From Histidinibacterium aquaticum (GTDB taxonomy: Bacteria > Pseudomonadota > Alphaproteobacteria > Rhodobacterales > Rhodobacteraceae): 64,000 nt of DNA. Shown in pieces: positions 17,395 through 25,733 of the stretch. The stretch's first letter is position 1, and each line of letters starts with the position of its first letter. The notes under the pieces were generated by a model that saw nothing but the letters and a program-made list of their open reading frames with translations, did no database searches and had not been told where the DNA came from. Where the stretch lies: positions 793,522 through 857,521 of the forward strand of contig NZ_VYQE01000002.1 in NCBI RefSeq assembly GCF_008710275.1, given 5' to 3'. Position numbers and translations under genes: made by a program.

Positions 17395-18963
17395 CTACCG
17401 CCGGCGCACGTCGAAGATGACCCGGTCGCCGAGGACGTCGATATGGTGGCAGCCGATCAGGTCCTGCTGCCCTTCCGTCGTCAGATGCCTCACGCATCGC
17501 TCGCGGTAGGCGGTGGGAGACAGTTCCTCGATCTCGTTGATGTTGAGCCCGAAGCCGTAGGTGCCATGGGAGTTGTCCTGGCTCGGTCGGTAGAGCCGGC
17601 CCTCGTGGCGCACGATGCGCCCAGCTCCCCTAGCCCGACGTGAGCCGACCACGACAGGATTGAGCGGGTGAGGCGTCAGATCCTTGAGGTCCGGCCCGTC
17701 GGCGCGAAAAATGTGCAGCTCGCTACCGAAGTCGTCGAAGCTGTCGCGGCAGATGTTGGTGAAGAGCCAGACACCGTCCTCCTCGCAGAGCAGCGTGCTG
17801 TCTGCACAGGCAAGGCCCTCGAGCGCGGTGGCATGCAACTCCCACTCAAGCGGGAAGCGGGTGCACCTCCAGACCTCGAGGCGCTCGGCCGAGCCCGTCT
17901 CGGGGAGCATGAAGATCTCGCCGTGGCACCGGAAGACGAAGGGATAGGACAGGTGACGGCCGGTCTTCAGGGCCGGACCGAGCACGGTGAGCCCCGCCTC
18001 GTCAAGGCGACCGACAACGATATGTCCGAGCCCTGTCGAATAGACGAATTCTTCAAAGAAGGCGTAGACGTGGCCTTCGTGCTCCAGAAGGAAGGGGTCG
18101 GCCCAATACTGGCCGGCCGGGGCATCGAACTCCTGCGCGGCGCCGATCTCGAAGTCGAGGGGGCCGCCCCTCGCGAGGCGAAGGCAGAAGCGGCGGGGAC
18201 GCCAGCCCAGGCGCGCCGCCACTGCGTTGAACGCCCGGCGGCCGATGTTGCGAGTGACGCTCGAAAGGTGGCGGGGCACCATCGTCGCCTTGGCGGGTCC
18301 GGTTGCTGGGCTCGAAGCGGCATCGGGGTCAAGCGGCAGTCCGGCCGCCGCACGAGCCAGCACGTGCTCGACGAGTTGCGCTGTCTTCTCCCTCAGGAAA
18401 TCCTGGTTCCGGGCAGCGAGAAATTTCACGTCGTAAGATGCCTGGGCGATCAGCGCCCAGGCACCGTCCGAGGCGTCGAGCTTCCAGACCTCGGCGATCG
18501 AAGCAGGCCCGCCGGTCATCGGCTCGGAGAGGCCGGCATGGCGGCTCGTCGAGGACACGCGCCAGACCCCGTGCAACGATCTGTCGGCAATTTCACGGAT
18601 GTCCTCCGAGTGGGACAGATCGATCACGACGTCGAAGGTTTCGTCGGGGGATAGGTCCGAGAGGCCGCAGACGGGAACCGAGGACTTCTTGGCCTCGAAA
18701 GACGGGGCGGCATGAACGCGAGGTTTCGCCAGGGTCCGACGCTCGGCCGCAAGGACCATCCGCACGGGCCAGGGCACCGTCACAGTGTCACCGCTTGATG
18801 CCTCGATCAGCCGGACAAGATCGAACCGGCGGTCCCCGCACAGGATTTCCAGCATCGGGAGCGCGCCGCCGTTCGGTTCGGACGTATCAGGCAGCACGAC
18901 GCCCACGCGCAGAGCATCTCCCGGTGGCGGGGAGGCAGCCCCCGGAGCGTCTTGTTCAGCCAT
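17395..18963 (-). CDS. GINT1 N-terminal-domain-like protein (beta-propeller, possible transferase)
   Basis: 522-aa soluble protein. The C-terminal half (from about 275) carries repeated beta-strand modules with QYWADPFLLEHEGHVYAFFE, HLSYPFVFRCHGEIFMLPET, ACADSTLLCEEDGVWLFTN and GRIVRHEGRLYRPSQDNSHG. This pattern matches the domain named after plant glucosamine inositolphosphorylceramide transferase 1, which also occurs in bacterial surface-polysaccharide clusters. The N-terminal half resembles a formyltransferase-like Rossmann region (VGVVLPDTSEPNGGALPMLE) but I see no clear catalytic motif. The role is probably glycan modification; confidence in the domain is fair, in the activity low. The gene is convergent with the flippase gene and has its own promoter region at 18964-19159. 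Confidence 0.65.
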   Translation of the reverse strand: MAEQDAPGAASPPPGDALRVGVVLPDTSEPNGGALPMLEILCGDRRFDLVRLIEASSGDTVTVPWPVRMVLAAERRTLAKPRVHAAPSFEAKKSSVPVCGLSDLSPDETFDVVIDLSHSEDIREIADRSLHGVWRVSSTSRHAGLSEPMTGGPASIAEVWKLDASDGAWALIAQASYDVKFLAARNQDFLREKTAQLVEHVLARAAAGLPLDPDAASSPATGPAKATMVPRHLSSVTRNIGRRAFNAVAARLGWRPRRFCLRLARGGPLDFEIGAAQEFDAPAGQYWADPFLLEHEGHVYAFFEEFVYSTGLGHIVVGRLDEAGLTVLGPALKTGRHLSYPFVFRCHGEIFMLPETGSAERLEVWRCTRFPLEWELHATALEGLACADSTLLCEEDGVWLFTNICRDSFDDFGSELHIFRADGPDLKDLTPHPLNPVVVGSRRARGAGRIVRHEGRLYRPSQDNSHGTYGFGLNINEIEELSPTAYRERCVRHLTTEGQQDLIGCHHIDVLGDRVIFDVRRR

Positions 18964-19159
18964 CTTTCTCCAGACGCTTGGTTGGCATCGTCAGGGTCGA
19001 GGTCCATTGAAGGGACCCGTCAACCGGGAGGCAACGAAAAACCGGCACGGAGCCAGCAAATCCAGTCAATGAACAGAAGGTCGTGAACGATCGGACGCGG
19101 AACGGCCATCCCCTGCGGACCGTTGGCCAGAACCTATAAACCTGTCCGGATACGCTCGA

Positions 19160-20071
19160 ATGACCCGCCTGCCCCTCGCCCTCGTTTGCCTCTGCGCAGC
19201 CCTGCCTCCCGCCCAAGCCCAGCAGGAGCCCGGAGGCGACTGGCTGCGAGAGCTGTCGCTCGACCTCGTCAACGAAGCGAGGACAGAGGAAGGCCTGTCG
19301 GAACTGACGCTCGACGACGCCCTCGTCTCCGCCGCTCAGGGCCACGCGCAGAACATGCTTGCAGAGGATTTCTATGCTCACGTCGCGCCCGACGGCGAAA
19401 CTCCGCGCGACCGCATTCTCGACGCGGGCGGCAATCCCTGGGCGCTGACCGGTGAGAACATCGCCCGCTGCGTCGGGTGCGAGACACCGCCGGATGCCGA
19501 GCGGGTCGAAGCCTTCCAGGACGGTTGGATGGACAGCCCCGAGCATCGCGAAAACATCCTCTCCCCCGGGTTCGAGAGCTATGGCTTCGCACTCGCCTCT
19601 GGAGACGGGAAGACTTACGCGGTCCAGACTTTCGCCGGGCCGGGCAGCGCGACGGGAGACGGTCTGTCGGACAACGCCGCCGAAGACTTCGCTCTGGAGA
19701 CGGTCAACGAGGCCCGAACGGCCGATGGGCTCGCTCCGCTCGAGTCGAGCCAGCCCCTTTCACAGGCGGCCCGGCAGGCGCTCGAGTCTCGCCTCGAGGA
19801 AGGCGCACTGCCGCAAGACCTCTTCACATTGCTGCCGGTCGACGCCGAGGGATGGACGACTCTCTCGCTCCGCTCCGCGAGCCTCGGTGGCTCCGGGAGT
19901 GCGGTGACGGAAGAAGACATCGAGTCGATCGTCGAGTCCTGGCGGTCTGGCGCGACCGAGGCGCCCTTCGGCGGCCCGGCGGCGACGCACTTCGGTTTCG
20001 CGACGTCCGTGCAGGGCAGCGGCCGCCTCTCGGCCGTGGCAGCCTTCGGCGGTCGCGACCAGAGCCGATAG
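19160..20071 (+). CDS. Secreted CAP-domain (SCP/PR1-like) protein
   Basis: 303-aa exported protein with a signal peptide (LPLALVCLCAALPPAQAQ). Residues about 30-165 form a CAP domain: LDLVNEARTEEGLSELTLDD, SAAQGHAQNMLAEDFYAH with the conserved His, GENIARC, and WMDSPEHRENILSPGFESYG. A second half from about residue 175 repeats the first helix (FALETVNEARTADGLAPLES) but lacks the His and the HRENIL motif, so it looks like a degenerate second CAP copy. Bacterial CAP proteins are periplasmic or secreted and of unclear biochemical function. It sits alone between the polysaccharide locus and the EamA transporter gene. Confidence 0.85.
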   Translation: MTRLPLALVCLCAALPPAQAQQEPGGDWLRELSLDLVNEARTEEGLSELTLDDALVSAAQGHAQNMLAEDFYAHVAPDGETPRDRILDAGGNPWALTGENIARCVGCETPPDAERVEAFQDGWMDSPEHRENILSPGFESYGFALASGDGKTYAVQTFAGPGSATGDGLSDNAAEDFALETVNEARTADGLAPLESSQPLSQAARQALESRLEEGALPQDLFTLLPVDAEGWTTLSLRSASLGGSGSAVTEEDIESIVESWRSGATEAPFGGPAATHFGFATSVQGSGRLSAVAAFGGRDQSR

Positions 20072-20147
20072 GCGATCCAGTCCGTTCCGACGGATGGACA
20101 CAGGGAACGGCGTGGTGTCTTTGGCTGCATACGGAACGAGGGACACC

Positions 20148-20990
20148 GTGCAGCTATTCGCCCTTACCGCTCTCACAATGTGTGCCTTCGCAGCGAACTC
20201 TGTGCTCAATCGGCTCGCCGTGGCCGATGGCAGCATCGGTGCGTTGGAGTTCGCGGCCGTGCGGGTCGCCGCGGGAGCCCTGGCCCTGGGCATCATCGTG
20301 CTGCTGCGCCGACGAGGATGGCGATCCTCGACGCCATTTGCCTCGGCGGTAGCCCTCACGGGCTACATGCTCGGCTTCTCGCTCGCCTACCTGTCGATCG
20401 GGGCGGGCGCAGGGGCCCTGATCCTTTTCGGCACCGTGCAGATCACGATGTTCGTCGCCGCCCTCCGGGCCGGCGAAGACATCCCGACAGGGCGATGGGT
20501 GGGCACCGCACTTGCCTTCCTGGGACTCGTCGTCCTGGTGGGGCGTATCGATCCGACCTTCGGCCAGGTCCTCGCCATCATCTCCATGGCGGCAGCAGGC
20601 CTTGGCTGGGGAATCTACTCGCTGCTCGGGCGAGCGGAAGCCGACCCGCTCGGCGCAACCACGGTCGCCTTCGTCCTGGCCCTGCCGGTCGTCGCCGTCG
20701 CTGCTCTGGCGTCGGGGTCGGGCGCCTTCTCGGCCCGCGGCCTGGTCCTTGCGTCCCTGTCCGGCGCCCTCACCTCGGGTCTCGGCTACGCGCTTTGGTA
20801 CGCGATCCTGCCCCGTCTCCAAAGAACATCGGCCGCTCTCGCTCAGTTGAGCGTGCCGGTACTCGCCGCCCTCGGCGGAGTGACGTTCATAGGGGAGCCG
20901 GTCACGCTTCATCTGACGCTCGCGACGATCCTGGTCGTTGGAGGCGTGACGCTCGGTATCAAGTCCGGCAAGGCGCGTGCCCGCCGTTGA
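20148..20990 (+). CDS. EamA-family (DMT) transporter
   Basis: About 280-aa inner-membrane protein with ten hydrophobic segments in two EamA repeats, e.g. LFALTALTMCAFAANSVLNR, AGALILFGTVQITMFVAALR and LSGALTSGLGYALWYAILPR, ending in TLHLTLATILVVGGVTLGIK. Such drug/metabolite transporters export amino acids, nucleotides or other small metabolites. I prefer the GTG at 20148 because GAGGGA lies five bases upstream and the protein then starts just before the first membrane helix; an in-frame ATG at 20094 has no ribosome site. Substrate unknown, no evident link to neighbours. Confidence 0.83.
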   Translation: MQLFALTALTMCAFAANSVLNRLAVADGSIGALEFAAVRVAAGALALGIIVLLRRRGWRSSTPFASAVALTGYMLGFSLAYLSIGAGAGALILFGTVQITMFVAALRAGEDIPTGRWVGTALAFLGLVVLVGRIDPTFGQVLAIISMAAAGLGWGIYSLLGRAEADPLGATTVAFVLALPVVAVAALASGSGAFSARGLVLASLSGALTSGLGYALWYAILPRLQRTSAALAQLSVPVLAALGGVTFIGEPVTLHLTLATILVVGGVTLGIKSGKARARR

Positions 20991-21110
20991 AGCAAATCCC
21001 GCCTTCGGGTCCGGATTGAATCGAAAACACCGACCGGGCCCGCGAACATCGGCCGGATTGTCCGCGAATCGGAGTACCATTTCCGAACAATCGTCCAAGG
21101 ACTGCCGCGG

Positions 21111-22616
21111 ATGCCCGACTCCGACCGCTCGAAACCGGCCGATGTCTGCCTGATCCTCGAAGGGAGCTATCCCTTCGTGCATGGTGGTGTCTCGACCTGG
21201 ACGCAGGACCTAATCGCGGGTCTGCCGGACCTGAGCTTCGAAGTCCTGGCCATCGAGTCCGGAGCGCGTCGGCGCAAACCGAAATATACCTTCCCGCCGA
21301 ACGTCGTCGGCTTCTCGACGATCAGCATCGACGGAACCCGCCGCCCCGGTTCGCGGCCACCTCGCGGGGCTGCATCCGCGGGCCTGGATGCCGGCACGCT
21401 AGCCAAGACGTTCCTCGGCGGGGATCTGTCGGCATTCGCCAGGTTCGTTCAGGCTCTTTCGCCACCGGGCGCCGCCGAGCGTGTGCTGGACCGGCATGCA
21501 CAGTGGACGCTGGCGCGGGACATGGTCGACGTCTTCACGCCCGGCGCCTCCTTCCTGCAGTTCTTCTACACCTGGAGCACCGTTTTCACCGGCCTGGTGC
21601 AATGCGTGTCCGCCCCCCTGCCCCGAGCCCGCTGCTACCACGCCATCACGACCGGCTTCGCGGGGCTCGTCGCGGCCCGGGCTCGCCTCCAGCAAGACGC
21701 CCGGATCATCCTGACGGAGCACGGCATCTACACCAACGAGCGCCGGATCGACCTGATGCTCTCGTCGGACCTCCACGAGAGCTTTCTGGACATGGACGAG
21801 GACAGCCAGGCGCGGCGCGATATCCGCGACCTGCTGATCGAGGTCTTCGAGAGCTTTGCCCGGCTCTGCTACGCCTCCTGCGACGATATCGTCGCCTTGA
21901 GCGGGATAGGCCAGCGAGAGCAGCGACTGTTGGGCGCGGATCCGGCAAGGACGCTCGTCATTCCGAACGGGATCGACCCCGACAGGTTCGCGACGGTCCG
22001 AAGAAAAGACCCCGGCCAACGGGTCGCCTTCATCGGGCGCGTCGTGCCGATCAAGGACGTGGAGACCTTCATCCGGGCGGCCGGGCTCGTTCGCGAGCGT
22101 CTCCCGGATGTCGAAGCGCTCGTCGTGGGGCCGACGGACGAAGATCCGGCTTACCACCGGCGCTGCGTGGCCCTGACGCGGGACCTCGGGCTGTCGGATT
22201 GCGTGACCTTCACCGGGCGCCGCAAGATCGAGGAGATCTTTGCCGAGGTCGATGTGGTCGTCCTGACAAGCCTAAGTGAATCCCAGCCGCTGATCCTCCT
22301 CGAGGCCGGGGCGGCGGGCCTTCCATGCGTCTCGACCGACGTCGGTGCGGCCCGCGAGATGCTCGAGGGCGCGGCGCGCGAGATACCACCACTCGGGCCA
22401 GGCGGCATCGTTACCGGACTGCTGGACCCGGTGCAGACGGCCGATGCGATCTGCCGGCTGCTCGAGGACCCGGATCTTGCGCGTCGTTTCGGCGAGACCC
22501 AGAGACAGCGCGTCGGGACCTACTATCGGCAGATAGACACCCTCGACACCTACCGGGGCCTCTATTCCTCTGGGGTGAGGAGCGCACACTTCCGGGAGCT
22601 TGCATGGCCGGCATAG
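21111..22616 (+). CDS. pelF: PelF, Pel polysaccharide glycosyltransferase (GT4)
   Basis: 501-aa cytosolic glycosyltransferase that polymerises the Pel exopolysaccharide (GalNAc-rich) with the PelDEG membrane complex. The N-terminal PelF-specific domain begins CLILEGSYPFVHGGVSTWTQ and contains ARCYHAITTGFAGLVAARAR and ILTEHGIYTNERRIDLM, typical of this subgroup. The C domain has VIPNGIDPDRFA, RVAFIGRVVPIKDVETFIRA and LTSLSESQPLILLEAGAAGL with the E-x7-E motif. Length matches known PelF proteins (about 505 aa). It overlaps pelG by 13 bases. Neighbouring hydrolase, deacetylase, PelD-like and epimerase genes confirm the Pel assignment. Confidence 0.93.
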   Translation: MPDSDRSKPADVCLILEGSYPFVHGGVSTWTQDLIAGLPDLSFEVLAIESGARRRKPKYTFPPNVVGFSTISIDGTRRPGSRPPRGAASAGLDAGTLAKTFLGGDLSAFARFVQALSPPGAAERVLDRHAQWTLARDMVDVFTPGASFLQFFYTWSTVFTGLVQCVSAPLPRARCYHAITTGFAGLVAARARLQQDARIILTEHGIYTNERRIDLMLSSDLHESFLDMDEDSQARRDIRDLLIEVFESFARLCYASCDDIVALSGIGQREQRLLGADPARTLVIPNGIDPDRFATVRRKDPGQRVAFIGRVVPIKDVETFIRAAGLVRERLPDVEALVVGPTDEDPAYHRRCVALTRDLGLSDCVTFTGRRKIEEIFAEVDVVVLTSLSESQPLILLEAGAAGLPCVSTDVGAAREMLEGAAREIPPLGPGGIVTGLLDPVQTADAICRLLEDPDLARRFGETQRQRVGTYYRQIDTLDTYRGLYSSGVRSAHFRELAWPA

Positions 22617-23983
22617 GGGTACGTCTCGACGAGCTGGCACTGACCGGTGGGCTGAGCGGCCGGATGAGCGTCTATGTCACCGGCGCCGTGCTCACGAGCG
22701 GACAGTGGCTGTTGGCGATCATCGGGATCGGCGTTCTCGGGGTGATCGCGAACCTGGTGACCGAACGAGAGGTGGTCACCGACTTCAGACTGGTGATCGT
22801 CTATGTCTTCGCCACAGCCGGGATACTGACGGGGACGTTCAGCATGGCGACCGTGCGGCAAATCTCCAACGAGCTCTACCTCGAGCGGCCGGAGGAGATC
22901 CCCGGGATCGTCTTCGGGCTGCTCTGCACGGTGTCTCTGGCAAGCGTTCCAATCGGAATAGCCCTGTTCGCCGGCTTGGCCCAAATCGACGGGCGAATGC
23001 TGCCTGCGGCGGTGATCGCGCTCGTCGCGCTAAGTCAGCTCTGGGTGTTGGCACTTGTGACGACGGCACTGGCCGAGGTGCGGACCGTGATCCTGTCCTA
23101 CCTGGCCGGAACCATAGTTAGCGTGGCTCTCGCCTATCAGGCCGCCCGGACCGGTCAGGCATCGGAGATGGTCCTCGGCTACACCGCGGGGGTCGTGCTG
23201 ACGGTGGTGCTCCAGATTTCCGTCTTCTTCCGGGCCTTTCCCTTTTCGGCTCCGCCGATAGCAGACTGCCTGAGAACCATCCGCGAGGGCGTCGCGGACT
23301 ACCTGCCGCTCGCGCTCGGCGGCCTGTTCGCGGCCGCAGCGATCTGGGCGGACAATATCGTGCTCTGGTATTCCCGCTTCGGTGTCACCGCTCCGGTCGG
23401 ACTGCGCTACGCTCCGAACTTCGACGCGGCCAAGTTCTACGGCCTGCTCTGTCTCGTGCCCGGCTTCACTGCGATCGTCTTCTTCGAGGCCCGCATCTTC
23501 GTGGGCCTGCGCCGCCACCTGGCGCGGATCATGGCGCACGCGACCCTGGCGGAAATCGACCTCCAGGAAGGCTCGTTGCGGGAGCGCATCGTCCACTCCC
23601 TGCGGCGTCTGGTTCTGACCCAGGCCGCCGTCGCTCTCCTCGTCATACTCTTAGCTCCAGGTCTCGCGTCGGCGGGCCTCCTGGCGCACCGGTCGGTCCC
23701 GATCATGCAGATGACGGCCATCGGCACCGTCTTTCACATCCTGCTCGCGGTCTGCGGCATGGTGCTGCTGTACCTCGATGCCCAGCGCGGCTTCTGTGCC
23801 GTCCAACTCGCGTTCCTGGTGTGCGTCCTCGCGGCCAGCCTCATGCCGCTTGTGCTCGGACCTCGGTACCTAGGCGTCGCCTATCCCCTCGGGGCCGCCT
23901 TCGCCGGCTCGTTCGCCCTCCGGATTACGCTATCGACACTCGACCGCCTCAACGAGCGCCTGTTCACCCCCCGCAGGACGTGA
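22604..23983 (+). CDS. pelG: PelG, Pel polysaccharide membrane transporter
   Basis: 459-aa polytopic inner-membrane protein of the PST/MOP type that with PelF moves the growing Pel chain across the membrane. It starts GIGVRLDELALTGGLSGRMS and has about twelve hydrophobic segments; ATVRQISNELYLERPEEIPG after the second segment is a PelG-typical loop, and RYAPNFDAAKFYGLLCLVPG and CGMVLLYLDAQRGFCAVQLA are recognisable conserved blocks. Length equals known PelG (about 456 aa). I chose the ATG at 22604, overlapping pelF, over longer in-frame extension. Its 3' end overlaps the convergent hydrolase gene by 20 bases. Confidence 0.92.
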   Translation: MAGIGVRLDELALTGGLSGRMSVYVTGAVLTSGQWLLAIIGIGVLGVIANLVTEREVVTDFRLVIVYVFATAGILTGTFSMATVRQISNELYLERPEEIPGIVFGLLCTVSLASVPIGIALFAGLAQIDGRMLPAAVIALVALSQLWVLALVTTALAEVRTVILSYLAGTIVSVALAYQAARTGQASEMVLGYTAGVVLTVVLQISVFFRAFPFSAPPIADCLRTIREGVADYLPLALGGLFAAAAIWADNIVLWYSRFGVTAPVGLRYAPNFDAAKFYGLLCLVPGFTAIVFFEARIFVGLRRHLARIMAHATLAEIDLQEGSLRERIVHSLRRLVLTQAAVALLVILLAPGLASAGLLAHRSVPIMQMTAIGTVFHILLAVCGMVLLYLDAQRGFCAVQLAFLVCVLAASLMPLVLGPRYLGVAYPLGAAFAGSFALRITLSTLDRLNERLFTPRRT

Positions 23984-24968
23984 AGTCGGGAGACCGAAAG
24001 CGCTCAGACACTCCCAGCGGAACAGGCTCGGACAACCGGGAGAGGTCTCTCGATCCGTAGCTCAGAAGATACCCCCGTTTCGCGGCGCGCTCGCGGACGA
24101 CCGACCTCTGCGAGGGTGTCTCGAGATACTCGATCAGAAAGACTGGAAGCCCGGCAGAGCGTGCGGCATCCAACCGCTCTAGCGACCAGTTGACCATGCC
24201 GGGCTCGTTCACCGTGCCGTCCTGCTCCACGCCGAAGTACAGGTCTTCCTTCAGCAGGCCGTCCACGGACGACAGGAACTTCGGGAAGCTCACGAGCCCC
24301 TCCGCGTTGTTCGGAATGACAAGGAACCCGGGGGACCTTCGGTGGGCGACATCGGCGAGTTCGGCAAGCAGATCGACCATCTCGGCCGGCGCGCTGGGAC
24401 GCTGTGCCTGCCGCAGTTCGAAGGTATCCGAGCCATCGACCATTACGCCGTCGAAGCCCGCGTCGATGATGCGGTTGAGGAAAGCGTCGGGCCCCCGGAG
24501 AATGATGTTGCGCCATTCCGGGTCCCAGTAGCGGACGTAGAAGTGCTTGGGCCAATTGGGGTTCGGACCGAGGATCCAGGCAGGCGGACGCGTGTTCCAC
24601 GCCTCCTGCCAGTAGGATCGGTAGGTCTCGATCTCCCCTACGTTGATGTAGGCAAGGACAAGACGGCGACCGCCGTCGGGCCGGGTCTGCATCCGCCTGA
24701 CGTCACGCGGCGAGTAGGCGCCTTCATCCGTTCCGGTCTTGGAATAGTCGATGATGACGAGGTCTGCGGCCGACTGAGCGACCTCGTCCGGATCAGCACC
24801 TTGAAGGCCGATCGACCAACTATTCATCTCGGGGTAGCAGGAACCGGCTGGGGCCACGTTCGAAGCCTCCGTCATGCTGCAAGCGGCGCACAGCAGGCCC
24901 ACTGCAAGCCTCGCGGGGAGGAGGAGTTGCTTCACTCGCTGCCAGGATACCTGCATCGTCCGCCTCAT
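23964..24968 (-). CDS. Stand-alone Pel hydrolase, GH114/GH166-type (PelA hydrolase half)
   Basis: 334-aa exported endo-alpha-1,4-polygalactosaminidase-like enzyme, corresponding to the N-terminal hydrolase domain of PelA. After a hydrophobic leader (LLLPARLAVGLLCAACS; the Cys could be a weak lipobox), it shows SWSIGLQGADPDEVAQSAAD, LVIIDYSKTGTDEGAYSPRD, RLVLAYINVGEIETYRSYWQ, FDGVMVDGSDTFELR and LVIPNNAEGL. These TIM-barrel blocks and the acidic residues at strand ends match GH114/GH166. In canonical PelA (about 950 aa) this domain is fused to the deacetylase; here it is separate. An ATG at 24956 with GAGG just upstream is an alternative start. It would cut or trim Pel during export or dispersal. 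Confidence 0.87.
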   Translation of the reverse strand: MRRTMQVSWQRVKQLLLPARLAVGLLCAACSMTEASNVAPAGSCYPEMNSWSIGLQGADPDEVAQSAADLVIIDYSKTGTDEGAYSPRDVRRMQTRPDGGRRLVLAYINVGEIETYRSYWQEAWNTRPPAWILGPNPNWPKHFYVRYWDPEWRNIILRGPDAFLNRIIDAGFDGVMVDGSDTFELRQAQRPSAPAEMVDLLAELADVAHRRSPGFLVIPNNAEGLVSFPKFLSSVDGLLKEDLYFGVEQDGTVNEPGMVNWSLERLDAARSAGLPVFLIEYLETPSQRSVVRERAAKRGYLLSYGSRDLSRLSEPVPLGVSERFRSPDFTSCGG

Positions 24969-25001
24969 TTTACGCTACGTCAACAATAACGAGGGGGCGG
25001 C

Positions 25002-25733
25002 TCATTTCCAGATGTTCCTGCCGTCGGCGATCTCCGAGGCGAAGAAATTCTCAACGGTCGCCCGCATCGCCCGCTCCGGCGATCCGGCGTCCCAGCGCGC
25101 CACGCGGGCGTCGGCTTGCGTGCCCTGCCCTGCCTCGATCAGCAGGCTCGCCAGCGTGACGCGCCCCTGACGGTCGGTCAGCTGTCCCGCGTCGTCGAGG
25201 TCGGCAAGCCGAACCAGCGCGGCCCTCGTCTCTCCCGCCGCCAACTCGAGCCAGGCGAGCCGCAGGGCGAGGTCCGCGTCCAGGGAGCCAGCCTCGGCCA
25301 GCCGGGCGAGGTAGGCCCGTTCGTCCTCGTAGCGCCCTGCGCGCCGCAGAAGACTCGCCACCTCCTGTCGTTGGTATGCGGAATGTGTCACAACATCCTG
25401 CCGCAGTTGCAGGTCGAGCCATGTCTCGGGCGCTCCCGTGGCATGGGCGAAGGCGATGCGGTGACTGTCGACGAGAGCGGACGCTGGCAGAGCTTCGAGC
25501 GCGGTGGCGGCGCCTGTGATGTCCCCCATCGCCGCCGCGAGCTGATAGTCGAGAAAGTTACGGCGATGTGTCGGTGGCCCCTCAGCCGGTTCGGACCTCG
25601 CGGACAGGATTGCGGCCTCGATGTCATCATCCAGCAAGAGCAGCTCGGCATAACCCTGCCGTGACGGAACGGCGACAAGAGCCGCTCCCGCTCCGAACGC
25701 TGCGAGCCCGATGACCAAGACGGCTTTCCACAT
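25002..25733 (-). CDS. Membrane-anchored TPR protein of the Pel locus
   Basis: 243-aa protein with one N-terminal hydrophobic anchor (VLVIGLAAFGAGAALVAVPS) and alpha-helical repeats, e.g. DYQLAAAMGDITGAATALEA, EVASLLRRAGRYEDERAYLA and LAWLELAAGETRAALVRLAD, typical of tetratricopeptide repeats. The ATG overlaps the deacetylase stop by one base (TGATG), so expression is coupled. In known Pel systems TPRs occur in PelE (inner membrane) and in the N-terminal part of PelB. This protein could stand in for either as a scaffold that binds the deacetylase and hydrolase; it has no beta-barrel part. Confidence 0.72.
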   Translation of the reverse strand: MWKAVLVIGLAAFGAGAALVAVPSRQGYAELLLLDDDIEAAILSARSEPAEGPPTHRRNFLDYQLAAAMGDITGAATALEALPASALVDSHRIAFAHATGAPETWLDLQLRQDVVTHSAYQRQEVASLLRRAGRYEDERAYLARLAEAGSLDADLALRLAWLELAAGETRAALVRLADLDDAGQLTDRQGRVTLASLLIEAGQGTQADARVARWDAGSPERAMRATVENFFASEIADGRNIWK

